From positions 8,352,277 to 8,416,276 of the forward strand of contig NW_004624734.1 in NCBI RefSeq assembly GCF_000247695.1: 64,000 nt of DNA, written 5' to 3'. The notes beneath the pieces are model-generated. The model did no database searches, had not been told where the DNA came from, and was given only the letters and a program-made list of their open reading frames with translations. Of the stretch, positions 47,206 through 59,789 are shown one piece after another; within the stretch, counting starts at the first letter, position 1; the number at the start of each line of letters is the position of its first letter. The position numbers and the translations under genes are program-made. This DNA is from Heterocephalus glaber. Taxonomy: Eukaryota > Chordata > Mammalia > Rodentia > Bathyergidae.

Positions 47206-49534
47206 CAGCTGCACAGGACTGCACAAATGCCATACTTACTACTGTGTCAGCAGTCATCCTGTGTCTTCCCTTTTTTAACTAACTGTGGCCACTTTCCCCA
47301 AAGGAACATTCTCTCAGGAATCTTTGTAAAGTCACTCTGGTCTGAGTGCTTTTACAGAGCAGTTCCCTTTAGAACTGGACTTGGCGCTTTAGGAAATGTC
47401 ACCTCCTGGGACCTCGAGCTGAGAGTGAGCTCTAGTCAGAGCCTGGTCTTGCCTTGGGCGATGCTGAACCTGCAGCTGATTCTGACCTGACGAGCATTTG
47501 CTCTTTCCTGAATGCTGCTGTTGTGCAGGGTCTTCCCTCTGGAATTTGTGCGACTGATATTTTTGGACCTCGGCACAGATATGTTGAGAACTGTGAAGGA
47601 TCTGAAATTTTACCCTGCAAGGTCAAAGATGCCGACAAAAGACAGGAGACTCCAGGCCCAGCCTCAAAGGGCTTCCCAGCTCTGCATGGCCTGTGGCTGG
47701 GCTCTTAGGCACCTCCGTACCCTCCTAGGTTTCTGTGCACACAGGGGTGTATGTGACAGCTGGGGACCCGCAGGCTGAGGGTATCCCGCTCTTTCAGAGG
47801 CTGCCACAGACCTGGCCAGCCTTTGCCTTGAAGAAAAGAGAATCCTCTTTGTTAACCTCGTCAGGAAACAAGTGTGCCCAGTGCCCAGTGGGGACGCTCT
47901 TTCTTCAAGGCTGCTGACCATACAAAGAGCTTTGAAAAGATAGCCCGGAACAAAAGCTATCAATGCCTACTCAGAAGGGATACAGAGTATGAGACCCATG
48001 GAGGATTTTCTCCCAAACATGTATTTATATTTATCCTTTGAAAATGCAGCTGCACTAATCTGAGCTGGCACCTCGGCCGGGCCGCTCCTGATCTGTATCA
48101 CCGTGGGAAGACTCTTAACCTCTCTGGTCCTTGTGTCTGTAGCGGAATCCCTGACTTCCAGAAGTGCTTAGGGCTTCCTTGAACTCATGTCCTGGAGCCT
48201 TGTCCCTGTGCCTGGGATAGAATGGACATGAAGAGAAGGCCCAGCCCGCTGGCCGCTTGATCCTTCCACCTGCACCGTGCTCTCTGACCTCCTGTCCCTG
48301 CCCTATCAGATGGTTCAGTGGCCATCATGGCCCTGAGCCCCCAGTCATGGTGAGCACCTAGGTGCCCAGGTGAGGAGGACTGAGCCCAGGCACATCTGGG
48401 TTCTGAGGCCCCAGTGTCACCTTCTCAGCCTATTTCTTAATCCATCGCCAGAACCCACCTCCTGGGATTGGGGGAAGAGTGAGTGACCGGGGATAATAGA
48501 TCTGCAGTGTGTGGGCCGCCCCACCCTGCGAGGCAGGCTCAGGAACACCATCGTGGTGCCATTTCCGGTGGTCACAGCCTCCTGGAACACAGTCTGGGGC
48601 TGACAGGGGACAGTGGGTGCTGCTCCCTGGAGGGGGCTGATTAGGGAAAGCGGAGCACAGAGTGCTGGAGGGAGCCAGCTTACCCCCCTGCAGAAGGCTC
48701 TGCCTGCCAGGGACCTCACAGGCTTGCATGGGGCTCACTTGGCAGAGCAGCCAGAGCCTCCAGAGTGGGGGTGCTACTCTGTCCTGGGTGCCGTGCTTGG
48801 GGCCGGAGGTGGGGGAGCCTGGAACTAGGCTTCCAGAGACCTGCTCTTGGTCTTGCGACAGCACTGTGCCCATATTGTGTCACCTTTAGGGGTGGGGGTG
48901 ACAACATGCTGTCTCTGCGTCCCAGGTTGGGTTCCAGCAAAGCAGGTTTACAGGTTTGGATCCTGAGTTTGGGATGAGCAGCAAGGCCAGGCATATGATG
49001 TCACCTCCAGAGGCTCACTTTTCCCGTCTGTTAAGTGGGGACAGTGACTTCTGCACCTTGTGGGGTCGTGAGGATGAGACAGGGCCTGGTCGGTACCTGG
49101 CGCCTGTTGTGATGCTACATTCCTGCCTCTTTCTTGGTCTGCAAAACAAAGGTGGAGCAGAAAGACCACAGGCTCAGTATCTGCACACGGAGATGGGCAG
49201 ATTCACGGAATGGAGCCCAGAACATCCTGATCCCGATTCTCTCCAGCCTCTTTCTGACTGGGCAAGTCAAGTGGCTTCTCCACCCCTTACCCGCCAGTGT
49301 TGGCAACTAATCACACGCCTTCTGTGATGTTTGGCAAAACCACCGATCACTGTGCCTGGCACAGCATCTGCTGGGTCCTCAGGGTCCCTCTCAGCTCCAA
49401 GATCATCAGTCTGAAGGGTGCTGGCCCCAGAGAATGGCCTCTCTTATCAGTGTCATGGCCAGTATAAAGGTGACTCAGACACTGGACGCTGAGTGAGACT
49501 CAAGGGGCCCTTGGACAGGGTCAGAGGGAGAGGG
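47206..49534. other. Intronic; MIR fragments in otherwise unassigned DNA
   Basis: Sense MIR pieces are visible near 48080-48200 (gaagactcttaacctctctg), 48995-49110 and 49180-49345. No exon is seen. Confidence 0.45.
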
Positions 49535-49960
49535 CCACTGTGGTTTGCAAGTATGTGTCCCTCCAAGGTTCACGTGAAACTTCGTCCCCAGTGCCATAGC
49601 AGTAAGAGCTGGGGCCTTTAGGAGGTGATCAGGCCCTGAGGGCTGCAACCTCAGGAACAGCTCAGAGCCTTGGGGGTGGTGAAAACTTAAGAGGAGGGGC
49701 CCAGGGGGAGGTCTTGGGTCCTTGGGGCCTGCCCTGGAAGGGGTCTGTGGGACACCAGTCTCTTCCCCTTTCTTCCGCTTCCTGCCCATGGGTGGCTTTG
49801 GTCTGCTGCCCATTCTTGGCCATGATGTACTGTTCTCTACTAGAGGCCCAAAAGCCGACCGTGGACTGGAACCTCCACAACCATAAGCCAGAATGAATCT
49901 TTCTGAGTTGATGATCTCAGGTATTTGTTACAGTGACAGAAAGCTGACTAACACAGTAAT
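49535..49960 (+). mobile_element. MaLR LTR (MLT1/MST-like), plus strand
   Basis: Starts tgtggtttgcaagtatgtgt, has ggcctttaggaggtgatcag, and ends tgttacagtgacagaaagctgactaacaca: both LTR ends are present. Confidence 0.75.
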
Positions 49961-50319
49961 TCAACCCATTTATCAGAGGAAACAGCGGAGGCTGTAGAGG
50001 TGAAGGACCCTGAGCTGTCGGCTTGGGCCATGAACCACCTGCTGGGCTCCCTCTTCCCCCCATGATCTCTGCCCAGCTCCCTGGCCATTCTGTCCCTGTG
50101 CCCACCTGCTGATGCTTCCGTGCTGGAGGCCGCAGGTTGCTCCGGGGATTCCAGTGCCTACCCTGTCCTGGATGGGTGTCCTGAGAAAGCCGCACCTCCT
50201 GAATGTGCTTTTGCATCCGACCTGGGACTCAGTATTACTGTCCGTCTGGCTCTCCTGGAACACTCGATGTGCTCGCCTGTGTGGACAGCTTTGCAAGCAT
50301 TACGAATAGTGGCACAATG

Positions 50320-50500
50320 GCCGAGACATATCCTGAACTGTCACTGAGAGCCAGGCACTGCCCTCAGCACGAGAGTCTGGGAAGAGCTCTTATTTCCATT
50401 CTACAGATGAGGAAACTGAGCCCCAGAAGTGTTGTCACTTGCCCAAGTCCCACAAGGAGCCAGTGGCAGAGGAAGACTTGAAGATCTATGGCCTGGTGCT
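50320..50500 (-). mobile_element. MIR SINE
   Basis: Antisense MIR: ctacagatgaggaaactgag then gtcacttgcccaagtcccac. Confidence 0.8.
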
Positions 50501-53500
50501 CCTTCTGTGTTCCACTGCATCACACTGACCTGTCAGACCAACACAGCTTTTAGGGGACCTCAGTGGGACGGTTGCTTTCCTGACATGGAAACACACATAC
50601 CCCCAGGTTCTCCCACGCTGACACAGCCCTCAGATGTGACTCCTCCCTGCCTGCACCACTGCAGGTGCCTCGGGGTGGGAGAAGGGGTCTCCAGCTGCCT
50701 CCTGACATATTTTCCTTTCCTTGCCCTGGCCGCAGGGAGCTTTCTTCTGCCCCCCATCTGCAGGATCAAGTGTCAAGTCCTTGGACCACCAGTCTGGTCC
50801 CAGGAGCAGAGGCAGGTCTCCAGGCCTGGGCCCCGACATACCCTCCCAGTCCCACTTCAGCCAGGCTGAATACACGCAGTGCATTTTGAACATTTGTGTC
50901 CACACTTTCAGTGGTTTGTTCTCAAAATGTCCCCTGCCCTCCTTCAAGGCCCAGAGTCTCCTCTCCCATGAAGCTAAGATGCAGCCCTTTCCTCCCCTCA
51001 TGGCAGCAGGGAAGCAGAAAGACCAAGACAGCCTGCCCGGGTGGCCCCTCTTCCTGCCTTTGTTCCATCCGTGTCCCCAGCTGTGGGATGGCGCTGCCCC
51101 ATTCAGAGCGGATCCCCTAGTCCCAGTTGGCCAGTCGTGTCCACAAACCCCTCACAGACACACTCAAAAGTGTGCTTTCCTAATTTCCTGGGTGTTTCTC
51201 AATGCAATCAAGTTGACAATCCAAATTAATCATTGAGGTCAGAATCAGCCCAACTCCTGGCCCCCGCCTCAGTTGGAGAGGCTGGGTGTTATTTCAAGCA
51301 GTCATGGGGCATGTGTCTTGTCACTGCTTACTTCAACTCACATACTCCCTGAAGCAGCAACCTGCTTAAGAGTGTGACAGATAGCAAGCCTTGTGGCGCT
51401 GCTAGAGCTCCTGGGATGAAGGTCTGGCTGCAGGAGCAGGTACACTCCCCGGAGGTGGAGTTAGGGCCTGCATGTGCAGGTGACCATTTGCTTTGAAGTG
51501 GCACTCATTAGCCACGGTGTAACCACGACGTAACACGCAAAGCCTTTGGGTGAGCAAGAGCTAAAGCAATACACACCTCAGCATAAACCCATAGCCCACT
51601 CTCCAACCCTCAAGGGAACAGTTACTTCAACACTTCATCGTTTTTTTGGTCATCACCCTCCACTTTAATTAGGTGTTAATCAAACTCCTGAGGCTCCAGG
51701 CTCTCATTTGGGAGTCAGCCCTTGTACCTCACCCATTGTTCTGTTCACGAGTGCCTGCCGTGAGCACCTGTCATGGGAACCTGCCTGCAGGCTGGCAGCT
51801 GGGATGCTGTGCCGCAGCTCAGGTGACGAAAGTGGGCCCACGGAGAAGCAGCACACCTGTGTCCACACTCCAGATGGCGGTGCGCAGTCTCCAATGGCTC
51901 CCAGTTAATCAAGGCAGCCAGCAAGCAGAAGGGACCCACGGGCCTTTGTGTGTTCCCTGGCTAGCCTCCTCCCTGTTCTCCCTGCCTGTTGGAAACGCAG
52001 AGGCAGAGCTTCCAGCCACCCACATGTGTCTCTCCATCGATCATTTCGAACACCAGCGCCGTCTTTTCCAGTGGAAAAAGGACACCTGTTCCTCTCCTTG
52101 GGAAAATCCTGCCCCCTTGCTCCCCGAAAGCTGCTGGTGCTGCTCATGTCCTCAGGAAACCGCTTGAGTCACGTTCCCCTCACCCCTGCAGGTGTGGGCC
52201 AGGGCCCTTTCCCACATCACCTCAAGATGAGGGTTGGAGTGTTATCTTCTCCTTGGATGCTCGAGCACCTCCTTTCCTGAGGGGCCCTGCACCTCTCAGC
52301 CTCTACACCCCAAATCTCTCAGGAAGAATCCGACTCACTTCCAGACAGCGCTCTCCCCAGCAGGCAGGTTGCTAATGGAGCCCAACACATGGGCTCGATG
52401 TCATCCAGACAAGCCGGTGTTTGTTTATTGAGCAGCTACTGTGTGCACAACACAGGACCAAAGAGGCAGCACAGTCCTGTTCCACTCAGGGTCACATAGG
52501 GCTGGGTGTTGGTCCACAGAAGACAAAGAAAATAGGAGAACCTTACCAGCTAGGAAGACACATCCTTTCATCTGAGGCTGGTGAAACATCTGGCAGGTGG
52601 ACTGGGCAGGGAGGATGAAGAGGCGTGAGCCAGCCCTCGAAAAGCCCTCACCCAGGGCGCAGGATGGTGGCCCCGTTTTGAGGAGTGACCGAAGTCCCAC
52701 TCCCATCAGTGCTTGCTTCTCGCAGGTCCCTTTTCCATGCTGGGGTTCGGGTCCAGCCCTATCTGCCAAGTTAGCCCGTATGGGCAGGTGGTGGCTGCAG
52801 CCTCTTCCATTGCCCCCAGCCTGGTTTTTTCACAACACAGCAGCTCTTTCCCCGGACTGCAGCAGGGTTCACCTCTTCTCTGGCTTCCAGCCCACTTGGG
52901 TGTGCAGAAATAACAGTCAGAGAGGCTGCATGTGTCCCACCTGGCCTTGGCTGTTCTTTCTTGGGGCTCCCAGCCAGTCTCCTCTAAGGCCATGTGTGGC
53001 TCTGGGGTCCTTCCAGCCCAGGGGCGAGGCCTGGGGGCCTCAACTGGCACCATCTAGCGTTTCTGTCCTGCCAGGCAAACGTTCACTTCATCCTTGGTAA
53101 TCAGAGACGATGCATTCAGTCAGGACAGCATTTTCCCCTACTCCAGTGTGCTGAGTTACCATAGCAATAGTTTTCAAAAGGAGTGCTTTTTCCTCTTAAT
53201 TCTGTAATGCTGTCAGGTTTTCTAAAAATACCCTTATTTTCCTGGGTTCTTCAGTGGTCTAGACCTAGTGGGCAGACAGAGGCACCTCCATGTGTAGACT
53301 GCATTAGATGGCTCCCTGCATAGCAAGCAATTTAGCAAACATTTTTAATATAAAATATTCTTAGCATCTATGCAAGTGGATGTGCTAGGCACTGGGATTC
53401 AGAGAAATTAGACTTATCCTGTTCCTTAAAGAATTCTCAGTCCCCTTAGAGAAGGAAGAGGTTGGAGAGAAGGGAAAAGAAGGGAGACAGGAGGGTGGAC

Positions 53501-53775
53501 ATGACCTAAGTAGGGAATATGGGTGCCTGGAAATGTCACAAACTCATTAATTTATACAATTAACATGCATTTGTAATTTGAATAAGAAAGTCCAAGGTTC
53601 CTAAGAAAGACAAGTACACAATGTGAGCGCCAGCTGAATACGAAGTAACATAACAACATAATGCAATACAGTGTAATGTAACTGAATAATGTTTTGTCAG
53701 GATAGGAGTCAATGAGTGTGAGGCTGTCATGGAGGAGGCTATGGATTCAGTGCTGGAGGGGGCAGGCATGGCGTT
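50501..53775. other. Intronic, unassigned
   Basis: No exon or named repeat is recognised. An RFX-like site GTTACCATAGCAAT lies at 53155-53168 in repeat-free DNA. Confidence 0.4.
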
Positions 53776-53779
53776 CGGT

Positions 53780-53960
53780 TCCTAATCAATTACTTAAAGA
53801 GCTGTGCAAACTCAAGGAGGTGACCATACTTCTCTGAGCCTCAGTTCCTCTCCAACTATGACTCAGTTTCCTCTCCTGGACAACAAGGACACTGGTACCC
53901 GCCATGGGTTGTCGATGACAAAATTCCACGGTGACTGAAAGCGCCCAGCGCAAATCTGGC
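53780..53960 (+). mobile_element. MIR SINE
   Basis: Sense MIR: acttctctgagcctcagttc then gactcagtttcctctcctgg. Confidence 0.65.
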
Positions 53961-54999
53961 CCGGAGCAGCTCTCAGTCAGTATGACTTTCATTTTTATTA
54001 CATCCACCTTGTTTTTAATTGCAAGCTCTGGAGCACGGAGCCAGCCAGGTTTTGATATTGAGCAGCATGTACTGCCACTGACTGCAGCCTCAGAGAGACA
54101 CAGGAAAAACCAACGGCTGTCTCAAGGGGACTCTTCAGACCCGAGTTGGCCAGCGCTTCTCCTAGCACCATCCGGGAATTGCATGGCTCCCCCTGAGCAT
54201 CCTTTGCCCACAGCCTCGCCTTCTCCCCAAGAGCGGAACTGCCTTAGTGGGAGCAGTCCCTGAACCCTGTACTGCACCCCACCTGCTCCCCAAGTTGGGC
54301 AGGGAGCCTGCAGCAGGGGGACCCTCTGGTTTTCCATGGTGGGGTGTCCAGGCTGTCCCTAGTGGACGTCTGTGCTCCTCAGATGCCGGGAGCCCTGCAG
54401 CCCGCAGCTGGTGGTCTACTTCATAAATCAGAGCATGCGCCTCGTGTGGCCTAACCCCAGGACACTGCCATTTCTCGGGCCACTGGAGCTGACCTCAGCC
54501 CAGTCCTCCTCTCTGGAGCTGGCTCCCGTCACCTCCTCCAGTCTCCTTCTGTACCCTGTGACCCCCTCTTCCCCTTGAGGGAGCCTGTGGCAGACAAAAC
54601 ATAGACCTATTTCTGTGACTGCAAGGCCTCAGGGACATGTGGGCACCTCAGTGTGTCACCAGTAGACCCGGGTTCCGAGTGGAGGCGGGTGTGTGGATTG
54701 CAAAGGTCTGTCCCCCTTTGCGTGTGAATTCCTTTCTTCATATTCTCCACCCCCACGTGGATGCGCACGAGTGTGCACACATACACACACTCCTTCCAGC
54801 TCAGCTCGGGCAAGTCATTTACCCCTTTCTGAGGACAGTTTCTGTGCCACATCTGTCCAAGGCACTAGCAGAAGCGCCGCCTGTGTCGCGGGCAGTCTGG
54901 AGAGCTGGTCTGGTCCCCAACTCTAGGTGGGGCCCTTGGGGCTGCCCCGTGTTTTCTTAGTCTCTCCTTCCTTGGGGCCAACGCCAAACCCACTTACTT
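53961..54999. other. Intronic, unassigned
   Basis: No exon or named repeat is recognised. Confidence 0.4.
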
Positions 55000-55760
55000 G
55001 TTGCAAAGCGCCAACACTGCAGTTAAACCTGAATTATTGAGGTTTTAATTTTGGAAAAACAAGTCATACATTAACATCCTTTGTTTTAAGAGAAAAACAC
55101 AATAACATGCGTGCCGTAAGTTCACTGCTCTAGTCTGTCACAGTAACCTATGTTTCTATCCTTTTGCCAACATTATAGAGTCATAATAACTCTATAATGA
55201 CTATTGTTGTAAAAGAGTGTGAGTTCATTCAATTTATTCTTTTTCAAAATGGTTTTCACTATGCTATGTCCTTAGCTTTTGCATATACATGTTCAAATCT
55301 GCTTGTAGGCCTCTAAAAAAAAAATGCCTGCTAAGATTTTCATTGGAATTGCATTGAATCTATGTATAAATTTGGGAAGAATTTGCATCTTAATAATATT
55401 AATTCTTGCAGTTCATGACCATAGCATTTCTCTCTGTTTATTTAAATCTTCATTGTTTTATTTTATCAGTTTGTGTTCTCATCATTCTGATCATGCACAT
55501 ATTTTCTTTGATGCATACTAAGTCCTTTATTCTTTGATGTAATTGTAAATGGTAGTTTTAAATTTTGAATTCCAAATGCTCATTGAATGAATATAGAAAT
55601 ACAGCTAATGTTTTAAATATTGACTTTATAGTCTGTGACTTTTTAAAACTCATTTATTAGTTATATGACCTTATTGTAAATTCCTTGGGCTTGTCTATGT
55701 ATAAATCTTCTATAATTAGAGATAGTTTTGTGTCTTTTTTATATGTAAGAAAGCTGTGCT

Positions 55761-55858
55761 TTTCTTTTTTTCTTTTTTTCTTTTTTTTTTTTTTTGGTAC
55801 CGGAGATCGAACTCCGGTCCTTGCACTTGCGCAGCAGGCCACAAAACCATTGAGCTAA
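55761..55858 (-). mobile_element. ID-type SINE
   Basis: T-rich tail, ggtaccggagatcgaactcc, then aaccattgagctaat. Inserted in antisense L1. Confidence 0.88.
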
Positions 55859-56080
55859 TCTTTTTTTCTTTATTGCACTATTTAAGACTTCCAGTATGAT
55901 ATTAAATGGGTGTAGTGAGATGACACATTCTTACATAGTCCCTAAATCTTACAGGGGAAATATTCACTCTCTTAGCATAAAGTATGATATCTGCTAGAGG
56001 TTGTTTTATTTGTAGATGCTTTTCATCAAATTTAGGAAGTTCTCTTCTACTTTTAGTTTACTAAGAATTTTTGTTATGTT

Positions 56081-56465
56081 CGCTAATTGCAATCTTATCT
56101 TCTATATCTGAAATTCTGTCCTCACATTGGCTCATTCTGCTGTGTAAACTTTCAATGGAATTTTTAATCTCCTGGAAATCTGTTTGCATCTGTTTTTTGG
56201 ATTCCATTTGTTTCCTATGTTGGGATTCCATCATGTTCCTCAGATCCTCTCTAGATTTATTAATCATGTCTTGCACTATGAGCACAATCTCTGCTGTAAT
56301 CTGAGAAATTATTTCTGATTTCATTTTTTCCAGATCCTCTTTTGTTCCCAGTTCAGTGGGTCCAGGTGGTTGAGTATCAGAGTGTTCCATCTCATTTCCC
56401 TTTGGGGTTGCTGTAGGTGATCTGGAAGTCTGGTTTTGAGACTTGTTTACGTGTCTTCTCATTTC

Positions 56466-56514
<49 letters not shown>

Positions 56515-56591
56515 CTGGCACCGCGAAGCTCACTTCCTCTGGGCTGGGAGTGGTGCTACGGCGGCCCAGAAGCCTCCTCTGCGCTGGGAGC
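56081..56591 (-). mobile_element. L1 5' end fragment (5' UTR and ORF1 N-terminus)
   Basis: On the minus strand this 511-bp piece reads from GC-rich 5' UTR, through an (AC)n run, into an open ORF1 start (ATG at 56462). The encoded 133 codons (to 56061, the last few from host DNA) include MRRHVNKSQNQTSRSP and a long polar heptad region of coiled-coil type (about residues 40-125), as in L1 ORF1p. Imperfect 20-bp direct repeats flank it: ctaagaatttttgttatgtt at 56061-56080 and ctaagagtttttgttacgtt at 56592-56611 (18 of 20 identical). It lacks a poly(A) tail and everything after the ORF1 N-terminus, the reverse of normal 5' truncation. Confidence 0.65.
56469..56511. repeat. (GT)n microsatellite
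   Basis: About 21 GT units just upstream of the ORF1 start of the antisense L1 piece. Confidence 0.95.
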
Positions 56592-56709
56592 CTAAGAGTT
56601 TTTGTTACGTTTAGTTTTACCAAATGCTTTTTCTGTGTCTACTGGTATAATTGTGTTGTTTCTTCTTAACTTTTGTTTGTGTGGTGTGAATTATATTGGT
56701 TGATTTTTG

Positions 56710-57200
56710 CTGTTTTCTTATTTACAGTGCATAATGGTGTCCTCCCTTGTGTGGATCTGGTGTGTGTACATAACGCATCTTCATACTTTTTTCATCTGTT
56801 CTCCTCCTCTCTCTCCCACCTCCCTCCATCTCTTGGTTCTCTTCCCATTTGAGAAAGATCTATCTTCATATTTCCTATTATCTATCTTATCTTTATAATT
56901 TGCATTTCTCATATAAGAAAAACCACACAGTATTTAAGCTCATGTGTCTGATTTATTTCATTTCAAGGTGCATGCCTTTTCCTACAAATGACTCAAGTTT
57001 ATCTTTCTTTATGGCAGAGTAGTACTCCATTGTGTGTAAAATACCATGTTTTCTATATCCAGTCATCTGTTGATGGACATATAGGCTGCTTCCAAGATTT
57101 AACTATTATGAATTGTGCTGCTATAAACATGGGTTTACATGGATTACTGTAATATAATGTCTTTAACTCTTTTGGGAAGACACCTAGAAGGGGAATAGCT
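56710..57200 (-). mobile_element. L1 3' end nested in older L1
   Basis: Antisense 3' UTR (ctcctcctctctctcccacc) followed by the antisense ORF2 end (gtagtactccattgtgtgta, gctgctataaacatgggttt). The flanks ttgatttttg at 56700-56709 and 57203-57212 look like a target duplication. Confidence 0.6.
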
Positions 57201-57665
57201 GATTGATTTTTGAGTGTTGACTCTGCTTTACGTCATCCCTTTTATATACTGTTGGATTCCGTTTGTTGATACCCTGTTAACTACTCTGTCTTTGTTCAGT
57301 TGAGAAATTGATCTGCAGATTTATTTTCTTGTAACATCCCTGACTTTGGTAGCTCAGTACTGCTGGCCTCATGAAAGTGACTTAGCAGGTACTCTACAGA
57401 AAATGGGTTGGAAAGTGTTCTCCCTCTTATTTTCTGGAAGAGAATGTATAGAATTGGTATTATTCTCTCTTATGTTTTTGGTACTTGTCATTGAAACCAT
57501 TTGGTTAATTCCTTTTGTAGAAGATTTTTATCCATGAATTTAATTTTTAATAGCTATAAAGACTCTTTGGTCTATCTTTGCTTCTTGAGTAAATTCTGGT
57601 AGTGTTTTTCAAGGAATTGGCCCATTTCACTTTCATATGTAGTTGTTTTTAATAATCCCAGTAAT

Positions 57666-57755
57666 AGGGCCGGGGATTTAGCTCAGTGGTTCTGCCACCT
57701 GCCTCACAAGTGAAAGGACCCGAGTTTGATCCCTGGTTCCAACAAAAAAACCCAC
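57666..57755 (+). mobile_element. ID-type SINE with target duplication
   Basis: Near-consensus copy flanked by perfect 13-bp taatcccagtaat at 57653-57665 and 57756-57768. Confidence 0.93.
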
Positions 57756-58489
57756 TAATCCCAGTAATTATTATTCTTTTAATGTTAGTAAAGCCTGTAG
57801 TACTATCCCATTTTCAATTCCTGATATTGGTAATTTGTGTTTCCTTTTCTTGTTTAATCTGGACAGAAAGTGATCAATCAATTTTACTGGTCTTTTTGAA
57901 GAACTGATTCATGGATTCATTAATTTTCTCTGTTATACCTGCTTTTAATTTATTGATTTTTTTCTCTCATCTTTATTATTTTCTTCCTTCTGCTTATTTG
58001 ATTTTAATTTACTCTCCATCTTCTTCCTCATTTCTTAAGGTAGAGCATTGATTATTCAGTTGAGATCTTTTCTAACATATGTATTCCATACTATAAAATT
58101 TTTTCTAAACACTGCTTTCATTGCATCAAAAAGATTTTGATAACTGGTATTTTCATTTTTTCTTGGTTCAAAGTATTTCCTACTTTCTCTTGAGACTTTC
58201 TCTTTGACTCTCAGATGGTAGGTAGTCTAACTTCCAAGCTTTGGCAGAGTTCCCCACTATCTTTGTTATGATTTCTAGTTTAATTATATAGCCGTAATTC
58301 TCGTACTAGTGCAGGTTGTTTTGTGGCCCAGGCTGTGGCCTGTGCTGGAGAAGAGGGCTGTCCTGCTCTCGGGTGCCAGAGTCATGTGTTGCTCAGCTCT
58401 GCCTCGACAGTGCATTCAAGACTCACTCTCGATTTCTATTTCTAAGAGCCGGGAGCTGCAGTCAGGTACATTTGGATGTGAGACACTGG

Positions 58490-59030
58490 GTGTTGTTGGG
58501 TGAAATATATCCTCCAAAATTCCTATGTTGCCAGGGGAGAGGTTTCGCATGCCTGTAATCCCAGCACTGTGAAGGCTGAGGCAGGAGGATTGTGAGTTCG
58601 AGAGCAGCCTGGACTGCACAGTGAGACCTCGTGTCAAAACACAAACAAAACAAAGAACAAGCCAACCAAACCTCAGTCATTGAAGTCTTAGCCCTGGCAC
58701 TTCCCGATGTGACTGAATTCGTAGGTGGGGTTTCAGGGGGAGATTAAGTTAAGATGAGGTCTCAGGGTGAGCCCTGAGCCAGTGTGACCAATGTCTCAAA
58801 AAGAAGTGGAAATTTGGACACAGACACACACAGAGGGAAGGTGTCATGAAGAGACCTAGGGAGAAGGCACCCCATCTCCCAGCCAACGGCGGAGTCCTGG
58901 GGCAGGTTCTCCCTCCTGACCCTCATGGAGCAGGTTTGCCCCTGGGTCTGAGGGCCCCTGGCCACTGCATCCTCACCGCTCTGGCAGGAATCCTCATGTT
59001 TAGAAGGCAACAGACCCAGCAATATAAGTG
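58490..59030 (+). mobile_element. MLT1-type LTR split by a B1 SINE
   Basis: gtgaaatatatcctccaaaa starts the LTR; it resumes at 58681 with tgaagtcttagccctggcac and runs through cagacacacacagagggaag. Confidence 0.65.
58530..58662 (+). mobile_element. B1 SINE
   Basis: catgcctgtaatcccagcac, ggctgaggcaggaggattgt and an A-rich tail, without an ID part. Confidence 0.85.
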
Positions 59031-59039
59031 GCCCAATCC

Positions 59040-59231
59040 AAGCTGGGCGTGGTAGCCACACCTGTAGTCCTAGCACTCAGGAGGCTGAAGCAGGAGGATG
59101 AAAGTTTGAGTCTAGCCTGGGCAACTCAGCAACTTAATAAGACCTTGTCTCACAGTTTTCAAAAGGCTGGGGATGTAGTTCAGTGCAAAGGGCCTGGGTT
59201 CAATCCTCAGTACCACAAAGGACAAAAAAAA
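59040..59231 (+). mobile_element. B1-ID composite SINE
   Basis: gctgggcgtggtagccacac (B1), then ggctggggatgtagttcag and gggttcaatcctcagtacc (ID), and an A-rich tail. Confidence 0.9.
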
Positions 59232-59789
59232 TGGCCCTGTCCAACAGGTACGGCTGAGTGGACTGTGCACCCTCCTGCAGGCACCTCGGCACTGCTGCCT
59301 CCTGCTTCCTGTTCAGGGTTCCACAGGTTGAACCACTGCCTCGCCAGCCTGAGCATTATCCACAGCAGCCTCTTAGGGGCCCCAGCCATAGGGTAGGAGT
59401 TCAAAGATGGGAATGAGACCTCGGGTCCCCTCTGACCAGGACCCAGCTCTTGATGAAACCTCTCCAACCTCCAGGGCATGGAATTGAGACACCTGTTGTT
59501 TTCCAGTCATGAGGTTTTGCTGTTTGAAGCACTTTGAATTTAGAATCTCTTTCACAAAGGAAGAAAAAAAAACAAAAACAGAAACACAAGAGCAAGATGG
59601 ATTTGGAGCAGTGCTCAGCAGCCCGGTTAGCATAAGCGGGAGGCGTAGGAATTGCCTGAAATGCCTGCTCGCGACTCCCTCACTTTAGCCAAGCAGCTGG
59701 ATAAGAGACAGATGAGAATATTCTCAGTGTCCAATGGCTGCAAGAACAACAGAAGAGAAGAATATTAGTAATTATTGAGTGCATAATTC

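Larger units (their letters stand above)
55000..58300 (-). mobile_element. Nested antisense L1 cluster
   Basis: The outer element is antisense L1 ORF2: ttcattggaattgcattgaa near 55341, then accaaatgctttttctgtgt near 56618, and later tactgctggcctcatgaaag near 57358. It is broken by an ID SINE (55761-55858), an L1 5'-end fragment (56081-56591), an L1 3'-end fragment (56710-57200) and a second ID SINE (57666-57755). The outer text continues across each insertion. Confidence 0.75.

Noticed and set aside
56061..56462. Candidate protein-coding gene of 133 codons
   Set aside because: It is the N-terminal part of L1 ORF1 and its last codons are in host flank, so it is a mobile-element remnant rather than a host gene.
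56469..56511. Tandem repeats as possible CRISPR-like array
   Set aside because: The GT, TG, TTA and CAT runs are simple microsatellites without spacers, and the genome is mammalian.
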